DNA of 64,000 nucleotides from Nitrososphaerota archaeon (GCA_028867755.1 JAGWFT010000002.1:62001-126000), one strand, 5' to 3'; positions 33,100-41,900 are shown, numbered from the stretch's first letter. Notes: generated by a model from the sequence alone, not told the origin. Program-made: numbers and translations.

Positions 33100-33660
33100 T
33101 TAAGTCTGCTGGCTTTTCCACTTGATGGAACAACCCATCGATGGGTCAAAATCCTTCTCTATCTTTTTTCCTGAAAGTAGTTTCTCTACATTTAAAATCA
33201 TTGTCTTCTCTGTAGGGCTGTCTTCTGGTTTCATTGCATTGTCTATTCTACCATGGAAAACCAACTTTTGGTTATTGTCAAAGAGGAACGGGTCTGGAGT
33301 GCAGACTGCGCCGTATTTTTTTGCTATTTCTTGTGTCTCATCTACAAGATATGTGAATTTTATGCCTCGCTCTTTTGCAAACGTCTTCATGGCATCAAAA
33401 CTGTCATCTGGATAGTTTGTCGGGTCATTGCTGTTAATCCCAATCATTGCTAATTTTCCCTTGAATTTTTCAGCAACTTCATTCATTGCGGAAACCTTTG
33501 CTTGTACATATGGGCAGTGGTTGCACATGAAAACAACCAGCAATCCAGGGTGTTCCTTGAATTCTGATAGAGAGTGCTTTTTGTCATCTATTCCAAGCAG
33601 GTTAAACTCTGGCGCCTTGTCGCCTGTTTTTAAAACGATCTCAGATTTGAGTAAGACCAT
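33100..33660 (-). CDS. thioredoxin-fold peroxiredoxin-like protein
   Basis: About 186 residues from the preferred Met at 33660. AhpC/TSA-thioredoxin family: GDKAPEFNLLGIDDKKHSL at the N-terminus, then VVFMCNHCPYVQA containing the redox motif C-x2-C. The C-terminal part has YGAVCTPDPFLFD and the R-I-D segment of this bacterial/archaeal group. It probably reduces peroxides or protein disulfides in the cytoplasm; no signal peptide. An upstream in-frame Met (33714) adds 18 atypical residues. Confidence 0.82.
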   Translation of the reverse strand: MVLLKSEIVLKTGDKAPEFNLLGIDDKKHSLSEFKEHPGLLVVFMCNHCPYVQAKVSAMNEVAEKFKGKLAMIGINSNDPTNYPDDSFDAMKTFAKERGIKFTYLVDETQEIAKKYGAVCTPDPFLFDNNQKLVFHGRIDNAMKPEDSPTEKTMILNVEKLLSGKKIEKDFDPSMGCSIKWKSQQT

Positions 33661-33746
33661 GATATCTTTCTGGTGTGCAATATCAATAAAATCTTTGTCA
33701 CACAAAGAGAACAATTAAAATCTGTGCGCTTTTCAATCCATGCAAT

Positions 33747-33818
33747 GGGCTGGTAGTTCAGCGGTAGAATACCCGCCTTGCACGCGGGGGGTCAGGGGTT
33801 CAAATCCCCTCCAGTCCA
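33747..33818 (+). tRNA. tRNA-Ala(TGC)
   Basis: 72-base tRNA without intron. Acceptor GGGCTGG/CCAGTCC with the identity pair G3-T70; anticodon TGC in loop CTTGCAC between CCCGC-type stem halves; T-arm AGGGGTTCAAATCCCCT; discriminator A. CCA is not encoded. Confidence 0.95.
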
Positions 33819-33955
33819 TTCCTACTGTCATATAGGACAGGTCACAGTCAGCTACCATTTTTCTCCACTCTGCCTTCAACTTTGACTCTTGATCCTTTGA
33901 TTAGAAATCTGATCGCTTTTTTAAGATTATATTCACGAATGTAATAAAATGATAT

Positions 33956-34276
33956 ATGACAGAAATCTTATGTCGTAATTGTCGTAGAATAATAGATGTC
34001 GAATTAATCCCGACTGAGTGTCCATGGTGTCATGATAAAATAATAATGAAACAAAATACAGATGGTAGATGGAACATTACAAATCTAACTGACCATATTT
34101 CGCCAACTGTGGCTTATTATCATAGTGGTATCAATCTCCATCATTCAGGTCTATGTAATAGCGGTATTTTGACAGAGAATCCTAGTTCTCATCCCATAAG
34201 TTTTTGCCCTAAATGCGAGCGACAAATAATCCAACCATCAAATCACTGTCCATATTGTGGATACGGCACGAGTTGA
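33956..34276 (+). CDS. double zinc-ribbon protein
   Basis: 106-residue protein with two zinc ribbons: LCRNCRR...CPWCHDK at residues 5-26 and CPKCERQ...CPYCGYG at the C-terminus. The middle is polar and His-rich (YYHSGINLHHSG). Probably a small nucleic-acid- or protein-binding scaffold. Function unknown. Confidence 0.6.
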   Translation: MTEILCRNCRRIIDVELIPTECPWCHDKIIMKQNTDGRWNITNLTDHISPTVAYYHSGINLHHSGLCNSGILTENPSSHPISFCPKCERQIIQPSNHCPYCGYGTS

Positions 34277-34357
34277 TCATGTCCAGTTCTTTACAAGTTG
34301 AAAAATCAGAGAAAATTAACTCACATGTACCTAGGATTATACAGATCGCATTCTCAA

Positions 34358-34615
34358 CTATGAAACTCTGGTTGACCAGACATCAAACATGGACCACTTG
34401 TGGCAACTTGGGCATCTCATGTATCTTTTTTTCCCAAGTCTAATTACTGTAAACGATGCGGATCCGCCTGGTATCCACCTGTAATCAAATGTGTGTGAGC
34501 ATTTCGTACATGTAAGCCTAGAAAGATACCCGTATCCCTTGCTTGGAAGAACTCTGAAAATTACAAAAGAGGCAACTAAAATAACTGCAATAATCACAAA
34601 TACAATTTCTTTCAT
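34358..34615 (-). CDS. membrane-anchored zinc-ribbon protein
   Basis: 85 residues: one N-terminal membrane helix (IVFVIIAVILVASFVIFRVL) followed by a zinc ribbon made of CTKCSHTF and CPSCHKW. The ribbon faces the cytoplasm or exterior depending on topology, which the sequence does not settle. No family recognised. Confidence 0.6.
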   Translation of the reverse strand: MKEIVFVIIAVILVASFVIFRVLPSKGYGYLSRLTCTKCSHTFDYRWIPGGSASFTVIRLGKKRYMRCPSCHKWSMFDVWSTRVS

Positions 34616-34719
34616 TACACAGATCTAGTTTGACACTGAATAAAAGCATTGGATAACTTTGTTATTGCTCCGCATTTGACAAATCCCTAATCTATTCTAC
34701 CAATCAAACCACGAAAAAC

Positions 34720-34836
34720 ATGCAAAATACTGGAAAAACAAAGGGGCCAGTTTTTTCCTATTTATCCAAGATGGTGCCCATAGCATTCTTTATACTATGG
34801 AATATACCGGGCACATTTAATGGCCTGGGATTTTGA
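34720..34836 (+). CDS. 38-residue membrane microprotein
   Basis: Short ORF with a basic N-terminus (QNTGKTKGP) and one hydrophobic helix (MVPIAFFILWNIPGTF). It ends 7 bases before the next microprotein ORF in another frame; the two could be one roughly 85-residue protein interrupted by a frameshift. Confidence 0.4.
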   Translation: MQNTGKTKGPVFSYLSKMVPIAFFILWNIPGTFNGLGF

Positions 34837-34843
34837 TTTTGAA

Positions 34844-34984
34844 ATGTTACTTTATCTCGGTATGATTACCGTAGGGTTTTTCCTAGCTCCGATGGACTCT
34901 AACCCGCCATATTTTCTTGTTATAGGCATAGTTCTTGCTGCTGTAGGACTTGGCTTGGTCTATCGCAAAGTAAAGAAAAAGTGA
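34844..34984 (+). CDS. 46-residue membrane microprotein
   Basis: Short ORF with two hydrophobic segments (MLLYLGMITVGFFLAP and YFLVIGIVLAAVGLGLVY) and a basic end (RKVKKK). An in-frame ATG at 34820 would add eight acidic residues but overlaps the previous ORF. See the preceding entry for the possibility that the two form one gene. Confidence 0.45.
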   Translation: MLLYLGMITVGFFLAPMDSNPPYFLVIGIVLAAVGLGLVYRKVKKK

Positions 34985-34988
34985 TATC

Positions 34989-35351
34989 TCAGGCCTTGAA
35001 CTTGGATCCTGTCTTGAGTTTGTCTATTAACTTGCTAAATATCTCGTTGTGACTTACGTCTGTAAAATTCACGGCACCCCCTTCCCTTATTACCTGTCGT
35101 TCAAACTTTTCTTTGATTGCAAAAGTTACAGATGAATAGTGAATTTTGCCCTTTATCTTTTCCTGTATGGTAGTCTCTGTATCAGGAAAAGTTGCAAAAT
35201 GAAATGCAACCCCGCCTGCCCAAAATATTGTGGGTATTCCTCCACCGGCTGATCGTGCAGTTGCGATCACCTGAGCAACCCAGTCATCAAACTTTAGCTC
35301 TAATACTTCATGTATGATTAATTCCTTCCATGGATCTACTGTTATCTCCAA
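34989..35351 (-). CDS. hypothetical protein
   Basis: 120-residue soluble protein with a pattern of strand, helix (FDDWVAQVIATARSAGGG), then TIFWAGGVAFHFATFPDTETT and a C-terminal helix (EIFSKLIDKLKTG). No catalytic motif recognised. It is convergent with the microprotein pair. Confidence 0.6.
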   Translation of the reverse strand: MEITVDPWKELIIHEVLELKFDDWVAQVIATARSAGGGIPTIFWAGGVAFHFATFPDTETTIQEKIKGKIHYSSVTFAIKEKFERQVIREGGAVNFTDVSHNEIFSKLIDKLKTGSKFKA

Positions 35352-35464
35352 ACCTAGTTCAACTCTAGTCTAGTTTTATTTAAAGAAGAATATCTTATGA
35401 GAGGACGCTTCTGAAAGATGGATTTAAATAGTATGGCAGTTTTTGTTAGCTTGGTAATTAAGAA

Positions 35465-35569
35465 ATGCAAGATTGGAGTCAAGCAGGTGTATACATACCA
35501 TTGGCCGTTGGTTTAATCCCAGGATTCGTATACTGGTGTGTTATCACCGCAATGAAGAAACACAAGTAA
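35465..35569 (+). CDS. 34-residue single-helix membrane protein
   Basis: Microprotein MQDWSQAGVYIPLAVG... with one membrane helix and a basic end (MKKHK). A strong TATA-like TTTAAATA lies about 40 bases upstream (around 35424), and a T-rich tail follows. Size and shape suit a small subunit of a respiratory or transport complex (inference). Confidence 0.55.
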   Translation: MQDWSQAGVYIPLAVGLIPGFVYWCVITAMKKHK

Positions 35570-35699
35570 ACTAACCATCTTTTATTCTTCTTTTTGTAAT
35601 CTTCTATAGTCAGTATATTTTGGTAAAAGCTTCCAATCCACGTTGTATAGATTATGATATACCGTATATGATTAATTACTTGTGCAAAACGTATAGCAT

Positions 35700-36782
35700 A
35701 TGAAGTCCATAGTTCTTTCCAGTTTTCTCATTATGGTATTACTTTTAGCTGCTGCCATGTGGACGCCAGCAGAGGGTGCCGAGCAGAATCCATGCCAGCA
35801 AACTGCTGCCCATACAGGAGAAAGCTTACCTTCTGATACATCCCTACAAGTTGTAGTTTGCTCATCGTATAGTTACAAGGCTACTGATGGCACAACCACA
35901 GTCCTAGGTGAGATTCAAAATAACAACAACTCCCCTATAACCAATGTCAAAATAGGAATTACTTTTGAGGGTCTTAACAATAATGTACTAGAATACAAAA
36001 CAGGTACGACACTTCTCCAAGTAGTCGAGCCAAACTCAATTGCCCCATTTTCAATATCATCAACAAAGGCTGATCCTTCAATTACTCAAGTTGCAGTAAA
36101 TCTAGCTGGATTCACACCAGCGTCCAAAAAAGACCAACTGTTGACAGTCTCTCCAAGCTCACTTCAGGTGTCTGATAACTTGATCCTAACTGGAACAATA
36201 AAAAATGGCGGGCAATCTATCTCCACACATACTCGTCTCTATCTGATATCATATGATGCATTCCAAAGAACAGTGGCAATTGGCAATACTACTGTATCTG
36301 ATATTGGTGCAGGCAAAACAGTAGACTTTACCATGACATCAGAACCCAGCAGCCGTGAAAAAACATTCCAAGTGATTGCAGAATCTGATAACTATCAATC
36401 TGTATCTATACCTGTTACAAACATTGTTGCATCGCTACCGGTAATGATAAGCAATACAAATGTTACAAATCCATCAGGAAGCCCGTATTCTTCGATTCCA
36501 GTATATGCACCAGTTAAGATAAGCAGTGATCTAAGATATCTACTTGATAGTCCGCAGCCCTATGTTTACTATGTGCAAGTAAAGAAATTTGGAGGACAGG
36601 TTGATTTTATTGGTAATTCAACAGGAATATTTCTTGGGGGCAATGACCAAGAACATACAGGATCTGTGTCTTGGACTCCTGATACTGCAGGTTCATATTT
36701 TCTGGAAACATATGTGTGGGATTCTAATGGTGTGCCTATTTCATCTGCAGGAACTAAGATTAATGTCGTACTTGTGAAATAG
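35700..36782 (+). CDS. secreted protein with FxLYD/CARDB-like beta domains
   Basis: 360-residue exported protein. Signal peptide at residues 1-26 (AEGA cleavage). The mature part is made of immunoglobulin-like beta domains: the first matches the FxLYD type (TTTVLGEIQNNNNSPITNVKI), the second looks CARDB-like (LILTGTIKNGGQSIS), the third is a C-terminal strand domain (GSVSWTPDTAGSYFLETYVWD). No anchor helix at the C-terminus. Probably a cell-surface or extracellular adhesion or interaction protein. Confidence 0.7.
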   Translation: MKSIVLSSFLIMVLLLAAAMWTPAEGAEQNPCQQTAAHTGESLPSDTSLQVVVCSSYSYKATDGTTTVLGEIQNNNNSPITNVKIGITFEGLNNNVLEYKTGTTLLQVVEPNSIAPFSISSTKADPSITQVAVNLAGFTPASKKDQLLTVSPSSLQVSDNLILTGTIKNGGQSISTHTRLYLISYDAFQRTVAIGNTTVSDIGAGKTVDFTMTSEPSSREKTFQVIAESDNYQSVSIPVTNIVASLPVMISNTNVTNPSGSPYSSIPVYAPVKISSDLRYLLDSPQPYVYYVQVKKFGGQVDFIGNSTGIFLGGNDQEHTGSVSWTPDTAGSYFLETYVWDSNGVPISSAGTKINVVLVK

Positions 36783-36818
36783 TAATATCATATAATTGAT
36801 AATTGGTATTGTATCTGT

Positions 36819-37295
36819 ATGAAGAAATACAATTTGGTAGCTCTTGGTGGAACGTTTGATCTTTTGCACCGTGGGCACTTGGAGCTTTTAAGCAAAGGAT
36901 TCTCTGTATCATCCAAAGTGATAATTGGGTTAACAAGCGATGAACTTGCTAGAAAAAAGGGCAAGAACCTAATTCATGATTATGAAAAAAGATACAATGC
37001 TTTGGAAGATACCATAAAAAGAAATTTTCCAAATGTGGCATACCAGATAAGCAGACTGGAAAATGATTTTGGCCCGGCAGTTTTAGAAAAACAAGTCGAG
37101 GCTTTGGTCGTAAGCGAAGAAACAGCATTCAAGGGAAACGAACTGAATAGACTAAGAAGACAAAGAAATTCTCCAGATGTAGAAGTGATAGTGGTGCCAA
37201 TGACTCTTGCAAAGGATGGCAAGCGCATATCCACCTCACGAATAAAAAACTCTGAGATAGATTCTAACGGAAATATTCTTGGCGTTGACAAATAG
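36819..37295 (+). CDS. coaD: phosphopantetheine adenylyltransferase (archaeal CoaD type)
   Basis: 158-residue nucleotidyltransferase of the archaeal/eukaryotic PPAT group, making dephospho-CoA from phosphopantetheine and ATP. It begins VALGGTFDLLHRGHLELL, with the T-x-G-H-equivalent HRGH, and carries the ISTSRIK motif near residue 138 that closes the active site. Length is typical. Identification good. Confidence 0.87.
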   Translation: MKKYNLVALGGTFDLLHRGHLELLSKGFSVSSKVIIGLTSDELARKKGKNLIHDYEKRYNALEDTIKRNFPNVAYQISRLENDFGPAVLEKQVEALVVSEETAFKGNELNRLRRQRNSPDVEVIVVPMTLAKDGKRISTSRIKNSEIDSNGNILGVDK

Positions 37296-37348
37296 CTTTT
37301 CTATATTTGAGTGATTGCTCTAAAACTCAAAAATGACTTGGTAAGTTA

Positions 37349-37681
37349 TTGAAAGAAATAACCGATGTCATGCTAGGCAAGATGGCCTCAGACATTGCTG
37401 GTCTAAAAGACGGTCTTGATCCTGAAAATATTGCATTTTGGTACAAGAAGGTGATTGCAGAGGCAAAAGAGATGGCACCGCCATGGCTTGTAGATAAGAT
37501 AAACGTCAAACAAGACCCAATCTTGTATCTCAAGTTCAACTTGGATATATCAAAACGTGCAGTACGATATCTCATGATGGCAATAACAAACAATGCAGAC
37601 AATATGCCATATACTACAAGACTGTATTTTCTCAAAGTACAGGAAATTGTATCTCAAGAAATGGACAAATCGTTAGTATAG
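37349..37681 (+). CDS. hypothetical helical protein
   Basis: 110-residue protein with a TTG start, mostly alpha-helical and lacking membrane segments. Notable stretches are AFWYKKVIAEAKEMAPPWLVD and KFNLDISKRAVRYLMMAI. No family recognised. The next gene lies convergently one base away. Confidence 0.55.
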   Translation: MKEITDVMLGKMASDIAGLKDGLDPENIAFWYKKVIAEAKEMAPPWLVDKINVKQDPILYLKFNLDISKRAVRYLMMAITNNADNMPYTTRLYFLKVQEIVSQEMDKSLV

Positions 37682-37963
37682 CTATTCTTTGGTTATCTCC
37701 ACAATGTTTTTGGTAACCTTGGTATCTACAAGACCACTTGTTTTTTCTATAACCGACTGGATAAAATCTGCAAAAGATTCGGCCTCTGTTTTGTCTCTAA
37801 AAAGTATACTGTGAGCTGATTTGTCCTTTAGTGATACGACAATTTCATTTTCTATGATCTCAAGTATTCCTGTTATGAATGTCTCATTGTTGTCTTTAAT
37901 GTAGATCAAGCTTGCAAGCTTTCGTGCTTCATACTCGTCTTCGCAGGTTACACTCTTTTTCAT
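37682..37963 (-). CDS. small hypothetical protein
   Basis: 93-residue acidic soluble protein, mixed alpha/beta (SLIYIKDNNETFITGILEI, then AESFADFIQSVIEKTSG). It follows trpS by 5 bases on the same strand and is likely cotranscribed with it. Function unknown. Confidence 0.6.
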   Translation of the reverse strand: MKKSVTCEDEYEARKLASLIYIKDNNETFITGILEIIENEIVVSLKDKSAHSILFRDKTEAESFADFIQSVIEKTSGLVDTKVTKNIVEITKE

Positions 37964-37968
37964 TTTTG

Positions 37969-39084
37969 CTAGTCAAACAGGAACTTGTCTACTTGGTCTT
38001 TTGCTTTTTCTCTCTTCTTTTTGAAATCTGCAATGAAAGGTTTAGTGGCATCCTTGAGGTTGCATTTGCACTCTCCGCAAAGAAGCTCGCCGCCCTTGCA
38101 TTTTCTTGCCCTCTCGTCTGATTCTTTTTCCATGTCAAAAAAGTATCTTAGGTACCAAAATACCGGACATATGTTGAAATTAGCTCCAAGTTTTCGCTGT
38201 AGCTCAACAGTAGGCTGGCCTCCAGTAAATGTATTTGAGATCTTTTTGTCTATTGCCTCTTCGGTGTCTGTTGTAAATATTGCAGTCTCTGGAATCGAAG
38301 ATGACATCTTTCCTTGCATTCCAAGCCCCGGCAAGAACTTGGAGTGGATCTGAGTTGGCTTTGTGTATCCCATCTTTTCTGCAATGTCTCTTGTGACACG
38401 CCAGTATGGATCCTGGTCTATTGCTGCAGGTATGAGAACTGGAGTTGGCTTGCCCTCGATGACAGATGGAAGAAAACATGGTGCAGCCTGGATTGGCGGA
38501 AAACCTATCATTCCTATGTTTGTAGAGTTTTGAAATCCAAATACTGCCTTTACTGTTGAAAACGTTATGCGCTTTGCTATCTCAAGTGCTATTGGGTAAA
38601 TTCTCTTGATGTCCTTTGTATCGACTAGAATCTTTGTCTTTTTTGGATCAAAGCCCACTGCAATTATATCGTAAATGTTCTCTGTGGTATACCCAGATAC
38701 ATCCTTGAATGATTTCTCATCATTGTACAGAAACTTTTCATCGTCGGTAATTTGGAAGATCAAGTTTACATCAAATTTTTCTTGCAAGTATTTGGTAAAT
38801 ATCCATGGAAGCAAGTGCCCCATGTGAATTGAACCTGAAGGTCCTCTGCCTGTATACAGATAGAACTTGTTGCCTTTTTCATACTCTGTCAAAACTTTGT
38901 CAAAATCTCTATGGCTGAAAAAATATCCAAGCTTTAGCATCGGGTGAATCTCGCCTGTTATCTTTTTTACGCGTGCCTGAAGCTCATCTGAAATTTTCTC
39001 TGTGCCAAATTTCTGTATTAATTTGTCATAATCAATATCGCCTTCTACGCTCCAAGGTGTGACCGTAAAATCCTCAGACGACAT
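37969..39084 (-). CDS. trpS: tryptophanyl-tRNA synthetase
   Basis: 371-residue class I synthetase of the archaeal/eukaryotic TrpRS type. The HIGH motif appears as PSGSIHMGHL (about residues 81-90) and KMSKS as GKMSSS (about residue 258). The C-terminal part has a cysteine cluster (CKGGELLCGECKC) that may bind zinc. The start sits about 23 bases from a TATA-like TTTTTAAA (minus strand of 39107-39114), indicating a leaderless transcript. That box is part of the element's attachment repeat. Confidence 0.95.
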   Translation of the reverse strand: MSSEDFTVTPWSVEGDIDYDKLIQKFGTEKISDELQARVKKITGEIHPMLKLGYFFSHRDFDKVLTEYEKGNKFYLYTGRGPSGSIHMGHLLPWIFTKYLQEKFDVNLIFQITDDEKFLYNDEKSFKDVSGYTTENIYDIIAVGFDPKKTKILVDTKDIKRIYPIALEIAKRITFSTVKAVFGFQNSTNIGMIGFPPIQAAPCFLPSVIEGKPTPVLIPAAIDQDPYWRVTRDIAEKMGYTKPTQIHSKFLPGLGMQGKMSSSIPETAIFTTDTEEAIDKKISNTFTGGQPTVELQRKLGANFNICPVFWYLRYFFDMEKESDERARKCKGGELLCGECKCNLKDATKPFIADFKKKREKAKDQVDKFLFD

Positions 39085-39106
39085 TCATGTTTCAGTTAGG
39101 TTAAGG

Positions 39107-39120
39107 TTTAAAAAGTCTTT
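39107..39120. repeat. left attachment repeat (attL core)
   Basis: TTTAAAAAGTCTTT, perfect 14-bp direct repeat of 51249-51262. Read on the minus strand it supplies the TATA box of trpS. The integrase gene begins about 50 bases inside. Confidence 0.7.
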
Positions 39121-39169
39121 ACGGGATGGAACATTAGGGTTTAAAATTACTGTATTCCATAACTATGAT

Positions 39170-40270
39170 ATGGATAGAAGTTTAACAAGATTTTTTGCAG
39201 GTATCAGAACAGAAACGACAAGAGAAATTTATGATAGGTATCTTAGGTATTTTCTAAACTTTGTAAAAATAAAAGAGGCTAACGGATTGTTGCAACTCAA
39301 AGACTCTTACCTTCAAACTATGGTAGAAGATTACATCATACATCTGAAAGGTAGGGGCTTACGCAAATCCTCGATTGACGGGCAAATTTCAGCATTAGAG
39401 TTATTCTTTGCTATGAATGACAAGATATTGAATTTCAAGAAAATTCGCAAGATGTCGCCTATTCAACTAAAGATACAGGGAAACGGCTCTTACACAACAG
39501 ATGACATTAAGCGTATGTTAGAGGCTACCACATCGTTAAGAAACAAGGCTATAATTCACTGCCTTGCGAGTTTGGGTTGTCGCCCTAATGCGTTCTGCGA
39601 TCCGCCGTTAAGATTGAGGCATCTAAAAGAGGTCAAGGATGGATATTATTCAGTTCTAATGTACGAAGGCAGTGTCGAGGAATACAGAGGATACCTTACA
39701 AAAGAGGCTTCGATTTTGGTGAAAATGTATATGAACGAGAGGTCAAGGCAAGGCGAAGTAATTACACCTGATAGTCCACTCTTTCGAAATCTGTATCGTG
39801 TGGTCTTGTCTAAAGCCAAGCCTATGACCATAAAAGGAATCAAGTCCATGATTTTAGAAATTCTCAAAAAGATGCGGGGCAAAGGCAAGAAGAGAGGAGA
39901 GAGGTATGATACTGCGATGATTGGAGGGTTTAGACATCGCTACATCGAGATATGTGCAAAAAACAGGCTAGATGTTAGGTTAGCGGAGAGATTGGTATCA
40001 CATACACCAAAGAGCGCACCGATGGACAAGCATTATGTAAATATCAATAACATACAGGATGAACTCTTTAACGAGTTTTTAAGAATTGAAAGAGATCTTA
40101 CTATCTCAAAAGAAGAGAAGGAACGACTTGGAAGAATTGAAGCGGAGAAGAAAGTTACAGAACTTGAAAATGATAAAGATAAACGTATCTCGGAATTAGA
40201 AGCACAGGCAACAGAGACAAGAGATATGATTAAGGGCATTTATGCTCTCTTGGGAAGAGACACGACTTAG
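39170..40270 (+). CDS. tyrosine recombinase / integrase
   Basis: 366-residue site-specific recombinase from the preferred ATG at 39170; an in-frame upstream extension to 39059 overlaps trpS and the att site and is unlikely. A SAM-like DNA-binding domain (about residues 1-100: TREIYDRYLRYFLNFVK) precedes the catalytic domain. Catalytic residues: Arg in LGCRPNAFC, the H-x-x-R-type GFRHRYIE, a later His in LVSHTPKSAP and the nucleophilic Tyr in DKHYVNI. The C-terminus is a coiled coil (RIEAEKKVTELENDKD). It should catalyse integration at the 14-bp repeat. Confidence 0.88.
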   Translation: MDRSLTRFFAGIRTETTREIYDRYLRYFLNFVKIKEANGLLQLKDSYLQTMVEDYIIHLKGRGLRKSSIDGQISALELFFAMNDKILNFKKIRKMSPIQLKIQGNGSYTTDDIKRMLEATTSLRNKAIIHCLASLGCRPNAFCDPPLRLRHLKEVKDGYYSVLMYEGSVEEYRGYLTKEASILVKMYMNERSRQGEVITPDSPLFRNLYRVVLSKAKPMTIKGIKSMILEILKKMRGKGKKRGERYDTAMIGGFRHRYIEICAKNRLDVRLAERLVSHTPKSAPMDKHYVNINNIQDELFNEFLRIERDLTISKEEKERLGRIEAEKKVTELENDKDKRISELEAQATETRDMIKGIYALLGRDTT

Positions 40271-40992
40271 TTGTTTTTTTTAAATTTATTATAAAGAAAT
40301 TTTGTTTGTTGATTTACATTCTTTACTGTTTTTTTGTCATAAGGTGAACCTATCAATGCATTTAGTTTTTTGTAAAGTTGTTTATCAAACCCATATTTTT
40401 CTGCAAACTTGAAATTAAGCCTTATCATGCCTTCGGCAAATCTCACTTCAGAACTATCCGTGACTTTTTTTGAAAAACCATCTATCATGTTTTTTTGATT
40501 TAATTTAGATAATTCATTTAGAAGATTAAAGATATATGGTGCTGAGATTTCTGCTTTCTGAGACGGTGTAAACTTTGGATTGTCGTAAACCTCGAATCTG
40601 AGTAATTTTTTGGCATCGTTTGCAATACTTGGGGTTTTAACAAAACCATCGTCATCAAGGCTAATTTTGAAATAATAACGTGGATGTTTTGACTCTGGAT
40701 TAATTTTCTTAAGTTTGTTGTGTTTGCGAGCATGTAGCAAAACATCACGCAAGCTTGAATCGGAAAGCCCCGTACCCTTTTTAATTTCTGAATGAGTTGA
40801 TTCCCCATGTATGGCTAGGTAATCTGAAACAAGACACCAGTTTAGAACTTCATCTTTTTGCATCAAAGGTCTAATGAATTCGCTCCATTTGTGAGATTTG
40901 ATGGCTTCTGCAATTTCTCCCAAAATTAATTCACTAACGATATGCAATAAAGATGTTTTAACTCTTATGAAAAATTCGTAACATAATGTCAT
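40267..40992 (-). CDS. winged-helix regulatory protein of the element
   Basis: About 240 residues. A central winged helix (WCLVSDYLAIHGESTHSEIKKGTGLSDSSLRDVLLHARKHNKL) identifies it as a DNA-binding protein; the C-terminal half is helical and basic. The start is uncertain (an ATG also lies at 41025) because a large inverted repeat covers 40991-41025. It ends 4 bases into the integrase gene, convergently. Likely controls element gene expression. Confidence 0.65.
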   Translation of the reverse strand: MTLCYEFFIRVKTSLLHIVSELILGEIAEAIKSHKWSEFIRPLMQKDEVLNWCLVSDYLAIHGESTHSEIKKGTGLSDSSLRDVLLHARKHNKLKKINPESKHPRYYFKISLDDDGFVKTPSIANDAKKLLRFEVYDNPKFTPSQKAEISAPYIFNLLNELSKLNQKNMIDGFSKKVTDSSEVRFAEGMIRLNFKFAEKYGFDKQLYKKLNALIGSPYDKKTVKNVNQQTKFLYNKFKKNN

Positions 40993-41025
40993 GTTGTAAC
41001 AGCATGTGCATGTGATGTACAACAT
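40991..41025. promoter_or_regulatory. inverted repeat at the regulator start
   Basis: ATGTTGTA at 40991-40998 and TACAACAT at 41018-41025, perfect 8-bp arms with a 19-base spacer that contains GCATGTGCATG. It lies between the regulator and the divergent gene at 41074, the expected place for an autoregulatory operator. Confidence 0.55.
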
Positions 41026-41073
41026 AGGTCTGAAATGTTATGGTGTTATTAATTTGAAAAATATCGATTAAAC

Positions 41074-41391
41074 ATGGCAACAACTAGTATTGTATTCTGT
41101 CCTTGTGGATGTGGACTTGAGATAGACAAAGTTCCACTAATTGAGATTCTATCACATGCTAGAAAAGCCTGTCAGAAAATATTAGGAGAATGGAAAATGC
41201 AAAATGAAACAAAAACAAGTTGGCAATACGGTGTAGCCTTCAACAAAATACAATCCTTCTTTCAAAGAAAGGCTACTTGTCCGTTAGCTGACTGCAAACA
41301 GTATGTTGAGGCACACACAATGATAGAGTGCGTTCAGCACTTGAAGAGTTACCTCAACTCAATTGAATTGGAAGGTGGGCAACCAAAATGA
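41074..41391 (+). CDS. cysteine-rich hypothetical protein of the element
   Basis: 105-residue protein with CPCGCGLEID near the N-terminus (a compact Cys cluster) and CPLADCKQYVEAH later, together able to bind zinc. It overlaps the next gene by 4 bases, so the two are coupled. No family recognised. Confidence 0.6.
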   Translation: MATTSIVFCPCGCGLEIDKVPLIEILSHARKACQKILGEWKMQNETKTSWQYGVAFNKIQSFFQRKATCPLADCKQYVEAHTMIECVQHLKSYLNSIELEGGQPK

Positions 41392-41900
41392 AAACTATTA
41401 GTGTTGTTGCTCTAATCTCAATTCTACCATTTATTTTTTTTACAAATAACGCAAACGCCTACGTTGAAAACATCCAACTACAAGACCAATCTGGAAATAT
41501 GGTTGCTGTTGGATTGGATAATCCAAGTATAACTGCAATTGAACAGGGTTGGGTTTATGGTTCTGTGCAGACAAGCAATACCCAAGTTGTTCAGAATACA
41601 GGTATGTCGGACTTTGTTTCGCAGATAAAGCCGACACCACTTGGTTCAGAAGTTGACTTTGCTGGAAAGTTGGACAGCACAGCCACTATCAGACTTGTAG
41701 ACAATTCTGGGCAAAGTTGGAGTCTGATCTTGGAACCACAAGTGGGGAAGAAGACTAGCCAAGATGCAAGCAGTGGTAGTATGCCAAGTGTTACAGATGT
41801 CCCATACTACGTCTATGGGATAGTGGGACTGATTGGTGTTGGAACAATCCTACTAATCAGAAGGAGGAAGAGGGAAATTGGTGAAATCAGCAGAGTCTAA
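41388..41900 (+). CDS. exported single-pass surface protein
   Basis: 170 residues: signal peptide (ISVVALISILPFIFFTNNANA), an external beta-rich domain, a Ser/Gly-rich linker, then a C-terminal membrane helix (YYVYGIVGLIGVGTILLI) and basic tail (RRRKREIG). This signal-ectodomain-anchor layout is typical of surface-displayed proteins. It lies between the Cys-rich protein and the tubulin-like gene, overlapping the latter by 20 bases. Confidence 0.7.
   Translation: MKTISVVALISILPFIFFTNNANAYVENIQLQDQSGNMVAVGLDNPSITAIEQGWVYGSVQTSNTQVVQNTGMSDFVSQIKPTPLGSEVDFAGKLDSTATIRLVDNSGQSWSLILEPQVGKKTSQDASSGSMPSVTDVPYYVYGIVGLIGVGTILLIRRRKREIGEISRV

Noticed and set aside
39059-39169. N-terminal extension of the integrase to 39059
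   Set aside because: It would overlap the trpS start and read through the att repeat and trpS promoter; the ATG at 39170 matches the family better.
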